Source: Peptoniphilaceae bacterium
GTDB lineage: Bacteria; Bacillota; Clostridia; Tissierellales; Peptoniphilaceae
DNA length: 64,000 nt
Assembly (NCBI GenBank): GCA_028726605.1
Contig: JAQYPV010000022.1
Span: forward strand, 62,001-126,000
Reading direction: 5' to 3'
The position numbers and the translations under genes are program-made. The notes beneath the pieces were generated by a model. It made no database searches. It was not told the DNA's origin and saw only the letters and a program-made list of their open reading frames with translations. Shown piece by piece: positions 9,143 through 16,068 of this stretch; the stretch's first letter is position 1, and each line of letters opens with the position of its first letter.

Positions 9143-9391
9143 CTACTGAACAAGCGCCCTGCCCATTCCGGGACGGCCTTGATTCGTATTACCGTGGATA
9201 TCGCCTCCATACATGTTAAATGTCCCAATCCATATATTGACGGCAGAACCCAGTGAAGCTCCGTTAGTCGTAAGTCCTTTTATTTCGACGCCTTTGTACA
9301 TATTTAACGTTCCGGTTGATTCACGATCGCCTATGATAACAGCAGCAAACGTTTTTTCACATAAAAAAGAAATGACCCGCCACTTTCATTC
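9143..9391 (-). pseudogene. 3' remnant of a beta-helix surface/adhesin protein
   Basis: A minus-strand frame ending at the TAG at 9143-9145 encodes a segment rich in the repeating pattern GTLNMYKGVEIKG ... GTFNMYGGDIHGNT. Alternating Gly/Asn turns of this kind (G-T-F-x-M-x-G-G-x-I-x-G-N) are typical of right-handed beta-helix repeats in large Gram-positive surface adhesins. The frame is closed upstream by a stop near 9393, next to an 11-G run, and no start codon, signal peptide or anchor is present. The assignment rests on pattern recognition of two repeat turns only. Confidence 0.5.
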
Positions 9392-9395
9392 TATC

Positions 9396-9406
9396 GGGGG
9401 GGGGGG
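9396..9406. repeat. Homopolymer of 11 G (C on the minus strand)
   Basis: Eleven consecutive Gs stand in otherwise AT-rich sequence, directly upstream (minus strand) of the surface-protein remnant. Tracts of this length slip readily during replication and often serve as phase-variable switches. In its present state the tract joins no long open frames, so any switch appears defunct or depends on another tract length. Confidence 0.85.
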
Positions 9407-9510
9407 TAAAAGCAAGCAAAATTTTGCTCAAGCTCAAAACATCTTCGGTGGAGGACGAAGGCCCGCAGAGAGGTAATTGTCCCCGCGGGTTCCTTTTGGT
9501 GTTTGTAAAA

Positions 9511-11127
9511 TCAAACTAAATCATTCAACCAGAAGACATCTGGCTTTGCGATCAATCGAGCATTGTTATATGCCATATCCAGAGTCAGTATCGTTTCACC
9601 CCGATAATATGGTCTGCGTCCGGATGTATCCAGGCTGAGGACTAATGCGCAATGGGCTTTTTCTGCCTCCTCACGCTCCCCCAAATAAATCGGCAGCAAA
9701 AACTGAATTTCACCAGTTTCTTTGAAAAATTGAGGAACGGCCAGCTTATAATTCCTTTCAGCCATTAATTTGGCGCGTTCTTTTGCACTGTCAAAATCAC
9801 GCGCAATACGTGTCAACAGTCGTTCACGTTCCACATCGTCATCTTTGACCCTCTCGTACTCCTCTTGATACTTAGGCAAACGCCCACGAGCCACTCCGTC
9901 TTCAAAAATGTGATGGTCATTGGTGTGGATATCCAATCGAGCATCAAACACCACTTGCCGATAGTCGTTGAAGTAGGAAGCGATCGCAGGAAGCTCATCT
10001 TCATTAAAATCCTTGGCGATTTCATGTTCATTGTGACTGAATGCCTGCACATCAGACAGCAGCTTCCATTGACACAATCCCATTCCAGGAATCTGTTTTT
10101 CCAAGATATATTCATTTCCAACAATGATAATTTGTCTAAAGTTTCGATCCAGCAGACCAGAATTGAAATAAATCTTCCCGTTAAGGCTTATGATTTTTTT
10201 CATCGACTCCTCACGCTCTGCATCTTCATCGGCCAATCTGTAGTAGGTAAACTCCAGATACGATTTCAATACCGGTTGATCATAAGAATCGTTCCTAGAA
10301 GGGTCACTCCATTTCCAATTCTCTCGCATGGCTTTTTCAGCCAAGTTATTATAGAAAGCATTGGCATGAGAAAGAGATTGAAACAAAAAACTGCCCACAT
10401 GAAAACAAAAGAAGGAAAGCAATTCCTCTTTCAAGTCTTTTCCAGAAATAACAAATGCACCAAACCATTCTCTCTTCGGATTCGGATACTTATTTTTCTC
10501 CATTTTGATAAAGAGATCGGCTTGCTCAATCAAATCACGCCCGACTAACGGAAAAAATGAAAGTTGTTTCTTGGTATCATACTGGTTTTCAATGACGGCC
10601 AGTTTCCCTTCGCTTTGGGCCTTGTCGAAAGAACTTTTTAAAATCTCTGCACATTCATCATCGGATAGTGATTCTCCTGATGATTCATTAATAACCCTTG
10701 CAATGGCGTGATAATTTCCAATCGACGTATATTGTTCAAGTGTTGATACACTGTTTTCAACAGAAGCCGATGACATGACCAATTCATCCTTTGTTCCTAT
10801 TGTCACACCAGACCAACCATAGTCGTCCAGTGCACCAGGCACATTGTGCTGAAACGCCGCATAAATAACTTCTCCACGATTGGCTGTACGGAAGCTGGTG
10901 TCAATGAGAAATAGCACAATTTGCTTACTTTCAGCAGATACCGACTCTCCGTTTGCATCATAGCAGATAATCCCATCCGTCTTATCTTTATTGGCCCACA
11001 ACAAATCAATATGTGCATCAAACTCCGGATAGTTGAAATATGTAATTCCAGCTTTTTCGCGAATCAACTGTGGATACTCCCTATAATTATGAATATATCC
11101 TATTCTTTTAAATCCGGTCTTTCCCAT
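9511..11127 (-). CDS. DUF3825-like accessory protein
   Basis: A 538-residue soluble protein without signal peptide or membrane segment. The C-terminal half fits my recollection of the DUF3825 family: a conserved LKSYLEFTYYRL region, then GKIYFNSGLLDRNFRQI, W-K-L-L, and the segment VVFDARLDIHTNDHHIFEDG followed by a helical K/R/E-rich part and KLAVPQFF near residues 480-490. The N-terminal 200 residues match nothing I recognise. The molecular role of this family is not established; it occurs in sporadically distributed accessory loci. A GAGGAG site precedes the ATG. Its base composition is markedly AT-richer than the housekeeping genes, indicating acquisition. It stands alone between a candidate promoter and a possible hairpin. 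Confidence 0.6.
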   Translation of the reverse strand: MGKTGFKRIGYIHNYREYPQLIREKAGITYFNYPEFDAHIDLLWANKDKTDGIICYDANGESVSAESKQIVLFLIDTSFRTANRGEVIYAAFQHNVPGALDDYGWSGVTIGTKDELVMSSASVENSVSTLEQYTSIGNYHAIARVINESSGESLSDDECAEILKSSFDKAQSEGKLAVIENQYDTKKQLSFFPLVGRDLIEQADLFIKMEKNKYPNPKREWFGAFVISGKDLKEELLSFFCFHVGSFLFQSLSHANAFYNNLAEKAMRENWKWSDPSRNDSYDQPVLKSYLEFTYYRLADEDAEREESMKKIISLNGKIYFNSGLLDRNFRQIIIVGNEYILEKQIPGMGLCQWKLLSDVQAFSHNEHEIAKDFNEDELPAIASYFNDYRQVVFDARLDIHTNDHHIFEDGVARGRLPKYQEEYERVKDDDVERERLLTRIARDFDSAKERAKLMAERNYKLAVPQFFKETGEIQFLLPIYLGEREEAEKAHCALVLSLDTSGRRPYYRGETILTLDMAYNNARLIAKPDVFWLNDLV

Positions 11128-11170
11128 AAAAAACTCCTCTTAAAATAGCTGCCGGCCAGTGAACCATTTT

Positions 11171-11198
11171 GTATTATCCAGCACGTCTTGAGTGACAA
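11171..11198 (-). promoter_or_regulatory. Candidate promoter for the DUF3825-like gene
   Basis: On the minus strand TTGTCA (11193-11198) and TAATAC (11171-11176) are 16 bases apart, about 45 bases upstream of the ATG at 11127. Both hexamers deviate from consensus, so this is a moderate candidate. Confidence 0.45.
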
Positions 11199-11224
11199 TT
11201 AAAAGGTCAGCTGTCTCTTGCTAA

Positions 11225-11270
11225 CGAAACGAAAGGCGGAACGTCTGTGCCGTTCTCGCCTCTCGCTTCG
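11225..11270. repeat. Imperfect inverted repeat (long hairpin)
   Basis: The arms starting CGAAACGAAAGGCGGAACG (11225 onward) and ending CTCGCTTCG (11270) pair over about 19 positions with small bulges around the loop TCTGTGC. The innermost GAACG/CGTTC and AGGCG/CGCCT blocks pair perfectly. It lies downstream of the CWB2 gene and could end the protease operon, but there is no clear T-run on either side. A mobile-element end is the alternative. Confidence 0.55.
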
Positions 11271-11314
11271 TCTCTCAACAAGGCATCAGATTATCGTTTC
11301 ATTGCCTTAGTCTA

Positions 11315-12289
11315 TCATTCATAGAACTCAGAGAAAAGCCCTTCGGAGGCGGCGATGGTCTCGTCCCCGCCAACCACCATAAGACCTTTAACGGAATCCG
11401 CGAATAATCCTTCACGCACGGATGGCGAGGCACTATCCTTTCGCACCAAAAGAATGGGAGCATTAATCTTCTGCGCAATAGGACCTGCAATGACGGCATC
11501 GGAGAAGACTTCTCCTGAAGCGGCGATGACCGATCTCGGATCTTTAAAAAAAATCTTTTGGATGTTTGCTGAAACTTCGTATCGATCGCTCCCACCAATG
11601 ACCGTAATTTCTTGTGATGCGTCATGAGCATCAAGTGCCGCTGACACCGTTTCATCTGAAATAGTATTTCCAACGATCATCAGATCACCATTCTTCTGAC
11701 ATAAATAGGTTACAGCCTCTTCGCCCAAGTTTTGTGGATTAACAATCAACAAGTTGGCATCTTGGGAAGTGATGAGCGGGGCCGCAACGAGTGCATCCGC
11801 ATAAGTTGTTCCTGTCGCTAAAATGGTTTTTTTCTTTGGAGCGGCTTCAACGATGGCAAGGGAAACCTCATATCGGTCTCTTCCATCATACCGCACAATC
11901 TTGGCATCTGAAAACTGACTTCTAAGCGTTGCTTCCACATCTTTCGAGATCGATTTTTCCCCACCTATGAGGATGATCTCATCCAATGGATGAGCGGCCA
12001 TCCATTGGAAAGTGTCGTCATCAATGGAATTGCTCCTCACATAGAAGATAGGAGCCTCTCCGTCGCTTAAATTGCATGCAGAAAGCGCATCGGCCCATGC
12101 ATTCGAGTTGACCAGAATCACTTTATGGGTATCTTCAAATTCCTGAAATGCAGCATGAAGTGCAATTTCAAATCGATTCTTTCCATCGAGACGCCGTGGT
12201 GTTGCCTTTGCGTTTACCTGACTTGGAACAGTGAACGTCAAAAGAACAATTATGGCAATGATGAGCCGCGTTCTTTTTTGTGTGCGCAT
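11315..12289 (-). CDS. Secreted protein with three cell-wall-binding repeats 2 (CWB2)
   Basis: A 324-residue protein with an N-terminal signal peptide (basic RTQKRTR, then a hydrophobic stretch to about residue 27). Three CWB2 repeats follow, at roughly residues 33-124, 133-221 and 229-324. Each carries the family signs: an R-x-x-G-x-x-RYE/RFE start, an ADAL or SDAV motif, and an IGG/VGG end. CWB2 modules anchor clostridial proteins non-covalently to wall polymers in the S-layer or wall. Nothing but the anchoring module is present, so it may act as a wall-bound partner. It is the third gene behind the lipoprotein and V8-like protease genes, 25 bases after the protease. The ATG at 12289, spaced 6 bases from GGAGG, is preferred to the adjoining GTG. 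Confidence 0.85.
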   Translation of the reverse strand: MRTQKRTRLIIAIIVLLTFTVPSQVNAKATPRRLDGKNRFEIALHAAFQEFEDTHKVILVNSNAWADALSACNLSDGEAPIFYVRSNSIDDDTFQWMAAHPLDEIILIGGEKSISKDVEATLRSQFSDAKIVRYDGRDRYEVSLAIVEAAPKKKTILATGTTYADALVAAPLITSQDANLLIVNPQNLGEEAVTYLCQKNGDLMIVGNTISDETVSAALDAHDASQEITVIGGSDRYEVSANIQKIFFKDPRSVIAASGEVFSDAVIAGPIAQKINAPILLVRKDSASPSVREGLFADSVKGLMVVGGDETIAASEGLFSEFYE

Positions 12290-12313
12290 CACAAACCTCC
12301 TAATTAATAAAAC

Positions 12314-13255
12314 TCAATGCCATTTTTCAACGCCTTCTAAATAGTATCGTTGCATGATGTCGAACATCCGCTTAGTGATTCGAACGCCTCCATTATAGTA
12401 GGATGTAGCGCCATTAGTATGAATAGCATAAACCATTCCATTTGATGCGTATATTGGTCCTCCACTGGATCCGCCTTTTGTGTCAGCTGTATGGTTCAAT
12501 CGATATGTGTTTTCCCAAGTTACTCGTCCCACAGACGTTGTCTGCCGTCCATTATAATCTGCTGGATATCCTCCAACGATGACTTCTTTACTTAATACTG
12601 ATCCTGTAGATTTTCCGAACCAGCCTAAGGAATCACCTAAATTATTCTGTAATTTCACGATGCACCAATCGTAATTATCATCACCATTTTTGTATTCAGC
12701 AGGAGTTATCCATTGCAGTGGATAATAAAAAACATCGCCATAAGAGGAACCGTTTTGACGAGGATATAGTCTCATTTCCTCGACATTCCCATATTCTTCA
12801 TCCCACATGCAATGCGCGGCAGTCACAAAGCAATCCGGTCCTTCCATGAAACCTGTCCCCAAATACCACGACTCTGCTTTACCATCTCCGTCTTTATCCT
12901 GCCCCATTCGAAGAGCTATGATTCTACAGTAAGGCGATTGATTCGGATTGACTATCACTCTATCGTCTGATCCAATCACAGAGAATGGAGATGCTTCATC
13001 ATCACGCAAAGATTCAGGCGTATAGGGTTCAGTTTCGTAAACCACACTTTCCCCTACCCGAAGAGGCTTCAATTCATTCTCATCCCTGAGATCAGAGTAC
13101 TCCTCAAGCGGAATAAAAGTCTCTTTCTTTGTTTCATAATCATACAGGTAATACCCGTGTTCTTGGGCTTCCGCCGCTGCTGTCATCGGAGCCATTAATG
13201 AGAGGGCCAATAACGAAGAAACGGCAAATAGCTTCACTTTGTGAGAGTTCTTCAT
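12314..13255 (-). CDS. Secreted trypsin-like serine protease (V8/glutamyl endopeptidase type)
   Basis: A 313-residue exported protease with a signal peptide (residues 1-28, ending in AAAEA). A 60-70 residue pro-region is followed by a chymotrypsin-fold domain of MEROPS family S1. The triad is complete: His148 in VTAAHC, Asp196 in NYDW and Ser264 in GGSSGGP. The arrangement resembles staphylococcal V8 protease and bacillary glutamyl endopeptidases. A calcium-loop-like DKDGDGKAE lies at residues 120-128 just before the core. It follows the lipoprotein gene with one intervening base and precedes the CWB2 gene, so the three are likely one transcript. Substrate specificity is not deducible. A GGAGG site precedes the ATG. 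Low GC marks it as part of the acquired island. Confidence 0.9.
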   Translation of the reverse strand: MKNSHKVKLFAVSSLLALSLMAPMTAAAEAQEHGYYLYDYETKKETFIPLEEYSDLRDENELKPLRVGESVVYETEPYTPESLRDDEASPFSVIGSDDRVIVNPNQSPYCRIIALRMGQDKDGDGKAESWYLGTGFMEGPDCFVTAAHCMWDEEYGNVEEMRLYPRQNGSSYGDVFYYPLQWITPAEYKNGDDNYDWCIVKLQNNLGDSLGWFGKSTGSVLSKEVIVGGYPADYNGRQTTSVGRVTWENTYRLNHTADTKGGSSGGPIYASNGMVYAIHTNGATSYYNGGVRITKRMFDIMQRYYLEGVEKWH

Positions 13256-13256
13256 G

Positions 13257-13817
13257 TTAATCCTCCTTTACCAAAAAGTACTTTTCCACAACAACATCGC
13301 CGACGAAAACAAATATCTTGTACACACCTCCTTTCAACGTATCGACTTCGGATAGATTTACACAAATGTCTGTAGAAAATAACTCGCGAGAATCTTCCAC
13401 AGCACAATACAACCATAAACCTCTATCAGTAGGATTCGTTAAAGGCTTATCACCATCCATTTCAAATAACAACGGTTCTGAAAAGTAATAGAAGCCAACC
13501 CCTGGATTATCACTTTGAAGAGTACATACAATAACATCGTTGACACTATACTCCTCTTTGTCTAAATCGACGTGAATATGCGAATAATCCTCTTCATAGG
13601 GTACATCAACAAAGGCATGAGTTCTTTCAAGCTTATAGTCCGAAGGCGTAAATACTAACAATTTATCGTTATTTGAAGACAAGTCCTCTTCGTTTTCAAG
13701 AGCATCAGCCGTAGAATCAACATTTGACTCGGAAAAACGAGAACAAGACGTCAATATGGTGAGCACAAAAAACACTAGTAACAAGATGTGCAGTTTATTT
13801 GAATTCAATTTCGTCAT
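13257..13817 (-). CDS. Putative lipoprotein of the protease operon
   Basis: A 186-residue lipoprotein precursor. A short basic N-terminus and hydrophobic core lead to the lipobox LTSC with the lipidated Cys at residue 25, then a flexible acidic linker. The C-terminal 120 residues are rich in beta-strand pattern and contain LDKEEYSVNDVIVCTLQSDN. They end in GGVYKIFVFVGDVVVEKYFL, reminiscent of a bacterial Ig-like fold, though I cannot name the family with certainty. A TTG 27 bases upstream could also start, but the ATG at 13817 is better spaced from GAGAGGCGG. It is the first gene behind a good promoter and is probably surface-attached beside the protease; a chaperone or inhibitor role is only speculation. 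Confidence 0.7.
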   Translation of the reverse strand: MTKLNSNKLHILLLVFFVLTILTSCSRFSESNVDSTADALENEEDLSSNNDKLLVFTPSDYKLERTHAFVDVPYEEDYSHIHVDLDKEEYSVNDVIVCTLQSDNPGVGFYYFSEPLLFEMDGDKPLTNPTDRGLWLYCAVEDSRELFSTDICVNLSEVDTLKGGVYKIFVFVGDVVVEKYFLVKED

Positions 13818-13858
13818 GGAGCAACCGCCTCTCCAACTCAGCAACTCCCCTTGAGGTC

Positions 13859-13887
13859 ATTATATAAGATCATTAAATAAACAGCAA
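13859..13887 (-). promoter_or_regulatory. Promoter for lipoprotein-protease-CWB2 operon
   Basis: On the minus strand TTGCTG (13882-13887) and TATAAT (13859-13864) are 17 bases apart, about 40 bases upstream of the lipoprotein start. The -10 is perfect and the -35 has four of six matches. No operator-like inverted repeat is obvious. Confidence 0.75.
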
Positions 13888-13940
13888 GCCTTTTGCATTC
13901 ACGGGAGTTTGACACCTCGTACACCCTCACATCCTCTCTA

Positions 13941-13964
13941 GCCCGCTCAGGGCCTTTTTTTTTT
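13941..13964 (+). terminator. Short terminator-like hairpin, plus strand
   Basis: A GCCC/GGGC stem with a 5-base loop is followed by C and ten Ts. The stem is only 4 bp, so it is weak. No plus-strand gene precedes it now. It may be a leftover from sequence lost when the island was rearranged, or it may limit transcription into the IS remnant. Confidence 0.4.
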
Positions 13965-13986
13965 AGTCAAATTTCTCGTTTTTATA

Positions 13987-14015
13987 TTACGTAATATTCC
14001 GTAGTTTTGTATAAT
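13987..14015 (+). promoter_or_regulatory. Candidate promoter of the decayed transposase
   Basis: TATAAT at 14010-14015 is perfect; 17 bases upstream lies TTACGT, a poor -35. It is 33 bases ahead of the transposase ATG at 14048, the distance expected for an IS promoter. Confidence 0.4.
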
Positions 14016-14047
14016 AAGTCTCAAAGAATGCGTAAAGGATAGGGATC

Positions 14048-14946
14048 ATGCGCTTACAAGTCAGCAAATCTAAAAATACCACTTCGCTCTACCTTAGCGC
14101 AGGCCATGCTCGAGCCAGTTGCTTTCCCTGAACACGCCATCTACCGAGCGCTTTCCCTCTTTGCCAAGGAGAATGACACCATTCAAGGCGAACACTGTGA
14201 TTTTGGATATCCTTCTTTCGAGTGAGGAGAACCAAAAACGCTATGCGCAAACGACGTTTTACAAGGAGCGCTGGTTCAATGAGAACGGCCTAGAACAACG
14301 CTACGTCGCCACATTTAGCTTGAAGTACAAGGCGTACATGGAGCGTCTGCGACAGAATCACCTGAGTCGAGCAGCAAAAATGGTGGAGCGAAAAACGCTC
14401 AAGAACAAGAACCCCAATAACCCCGCGCGGTACGTGGAACAACTGAGCTTTACGGATGATGGAGAAATCGCCGACCATGATGTGTATGCCTTAAACTTGG
14501 AGCGTGCGCAGCAAGAGTCGCTCTTCGACGGATACTACTTTGTGGCGACCAATCTCGACGGCGATGTGGCAGACATTCTGCGCATCAATCGACAGCGCTG
14601 GGAGATCGTGGAAAGCTTTCGCATCTTGAAGACAGAGTTTTCCGCACGGCCGGTGTATCTTACACGCGTCGAGCGCATCCAAGCCCATTTTCTGATCTGC
14701 TTTCTGGCATTGTATCTTTTCCGGATTCTCGAAAAAGAAATCGGTGAAACATATACTTTGTCGCAAATCATTGCACAGCTGAGAAACTTTCAATTCACGG
14801 AAGTGTCCCATGGTGGATACGTTCCGGTGTATACACGCACCGCTCTAACCGACAAACTCCATGAAATCTCTGGCTTCCAAAGTGATTTTGAGATTGTCTC
14901 AGCCAGCACAATGCGAAAAATAATCCGGAGCACCAAAACGAAATAA
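14048..14946 (+). pseudogene. IS1634-family transposase, degenerate
   Basis: The ATG at 14048 opens with MRLQVSKSKNTTSLYL, matching IS1634-type transposase N-termini. The frame is then broken: a deletion leads into FPEHAIYRALSLFAKENDTI, which ends in a stop before 14222, and a third frame (14119-14946) carries the C-terminal half. That half has the family region NRQRWEIVESFRILKTEF, which includes the catalytic Glu, and RVERIQAHFLICFLALYLFR. The central part with the first two catalytic Asp residues is missing, so it cannot transpose. No intact copy or clear terminal inverted repeats are seen here. It documents past insertion into the island. Confidence 0.85.
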
Positions 14947-14969
14947 ATTACGCAAGGATCGCAACCTAA

Positions 14970-15018
14970 AAAGTCTGAACAGAATGGCCGAATTCAGCCG
15001 TTCCGCTCAGACTTTTTT
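14970..15018 (+). terminator. Terminator after the transposase remnant
   Basis: A long hairpin has outer arms AGTCTGA/TCAGACT and inner GAA-GGC/GCC-TTC pairing, with a T-run following. It is flanked by As, so it could work in both directions. It lies 24 bases after the transposase stop. Confidence 0.75.
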
Positions 15019-15692
15019 TGCTTTTGGTGTCAAAGATGAGATTATAGCTAGCGCTCATAAGGTTCTGTTTTCGAGTATTCGCCATGGTCGATGCCGGGAG
15101 CCCGACGCGCCGGTGTCATGGTTAAAGGCGCTTTTGTCCTCCGACTTGGACTGGTTCAGAAACGCCCTTCCTGGCGTCATGGTCAGTTTAACTTCTCGGC
15201 GTTTGCCATGGCGCCGGCTTATCGCCTCCCCGTCCGCCATAGGTGGCTTAATGCGAAATTGGAAATAGCCCTTACATTTTCGGAGGACTCGTTGTCGCTA
15301 ATTTCAATTTCGAATTTAGCCACTACACCCAAAAGCGGGAAAACGAGAAAACGGCATTTTGGGGGTTCCGCAAAGCTCCCTTATCCATCTCTATGCGATG
15401 CTGTAAAAGGTCGCTAATCACATATAAAAAACACAACCCATCTCAGCGCTCGGATCTGTAGGTGTCAAAACCCGATTTGGAAATCAGCGATTCAGCCATT
15501 TCCCGAAAGATCGGTGGCTCTTTTCGATTATGAGAATACAACCTATTTCCTGTCAATTCGGTGTCAATGTCGGCGGGGAAATCACTGATAATAAATCCTA
15601 TTATATTGATAAATATTCACATCGTTGCAATGCGCCCCATCGGGCCGCTCGTCTCAAATCTCCGTGTTCCGGATCACTCCCACATAAAAGGA
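15019..15692. other. Unassigned intergenic stretch
   Basis: About 670 bases between the IS terminator and the CWB2 fragment contain no gene I can support. The first 230 bases are GC-rich with four CATGG occurrences at 15083, 15118, 15179 and 15208, spaced at rough multiples of 30. The remainder is AT-rich with many stops in all frames. No tRNA, CRISPR or riboswitch fold was recognised. Confidence 0.5.
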
Positions 15693-15720
15693 GTGCCGGC
15701 GAAGCCCCCTTCGCCGGCAC
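15693..15720. terminator. Perfect 12-bp hairpin after the CWB2 fragment
   Basis: The arms GTGCCGGCGAAG and CTTCGCCGGCAC pair perfectly over 12 bp around a CCCC loop. On the minus strand it follows the end of the CWB2 fragment and is trailed by CTCCTTTT. On the plus strand it is followed by GTTTTC. Most likely it is the original terminator of the once-complete CWB2 gene. Confidence 0.7.
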
Positions 15721-15745
15721 GTTTTCAAATCTCAATTTCTTAGCG

Positions 15746-16027
15746 TCAGTTGTGTCGAATGACTGCTGCATTGCGCAGTTGTACGGTGAAACGGTGTTGC
15801 GGCGCGGCGGCTTCCTTCAAGTATGCGGCGAAGGAATCTGGCAGCGTCTCCGGACGCGTCAGCAGAATCGGCGCGTTTTCTTTCTGCGCCACCGGTCCCG
15901 CGGCCAACGCATCCGACCGGTTCATGCCGCTCGTGACAATCGCCATGGAAGCCGGCGCCGTGCTCAGCCCAATGAAAAAGAGCATCGCAAGCACTACCGT
16001 CCCGAGGCGATTGAACCATTTTTTCAT
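15746..16027 (-). pseudogene. Collapsed CWB2 protein: signal peptide joined to part of one repeat
   Basis: A 93-residue open frame. Residues 1-30 form a signal peptide (MKKWFNRLGTVVLAMLFFIG, then APASMA). They run straight into SGMNRSDALAAGPVAQKENAPILL, which matches the second half of a CWB2 repeat (compare SGEVFSDAVIAGPIAQKINAPILL in the gene at 11315). The first repeats and the end of the last one are missing, so an internal deletion has fused the signal to a fragment. A single partial repeat is unlikely to bind the wall. The ribosome site is weak. It diverges from tmcAL. Confidence 0.75.
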
Positions 16028-16043
16028 GTTTGCCCACTTTCGT

Positions 16044-16049
16044 TATAAT
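16044..16049 (+). promoter_or_regulatory. Probable -10 box of tmcAL promoter
   Basis: A perfect TATAAT lies 20 bases before the tmcAL ATG, leaving room for a very short leader with the AAAGGAG site. No good -35 stands at 17 bases (TTTTCA), so the promoter is probably weak or activated. Confidence 0.5.
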
Positions 16050-16068
16050 GATGTGAAAGGAGTAACTC

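Noticed and set aside
15055..15240. Possible 61-residue minus-strand protein in the unexplained stretch
   Set aside because: No ribosome site and no similarity; the open frame is explained by locally high GC.
8402..16068. tRNA-targeted integrative element or prophage in the island
   Set aside because: No integrase, recombinase, attachment repeat or tRNA gene is visible; the only mobility gene is a dead IS transposase.
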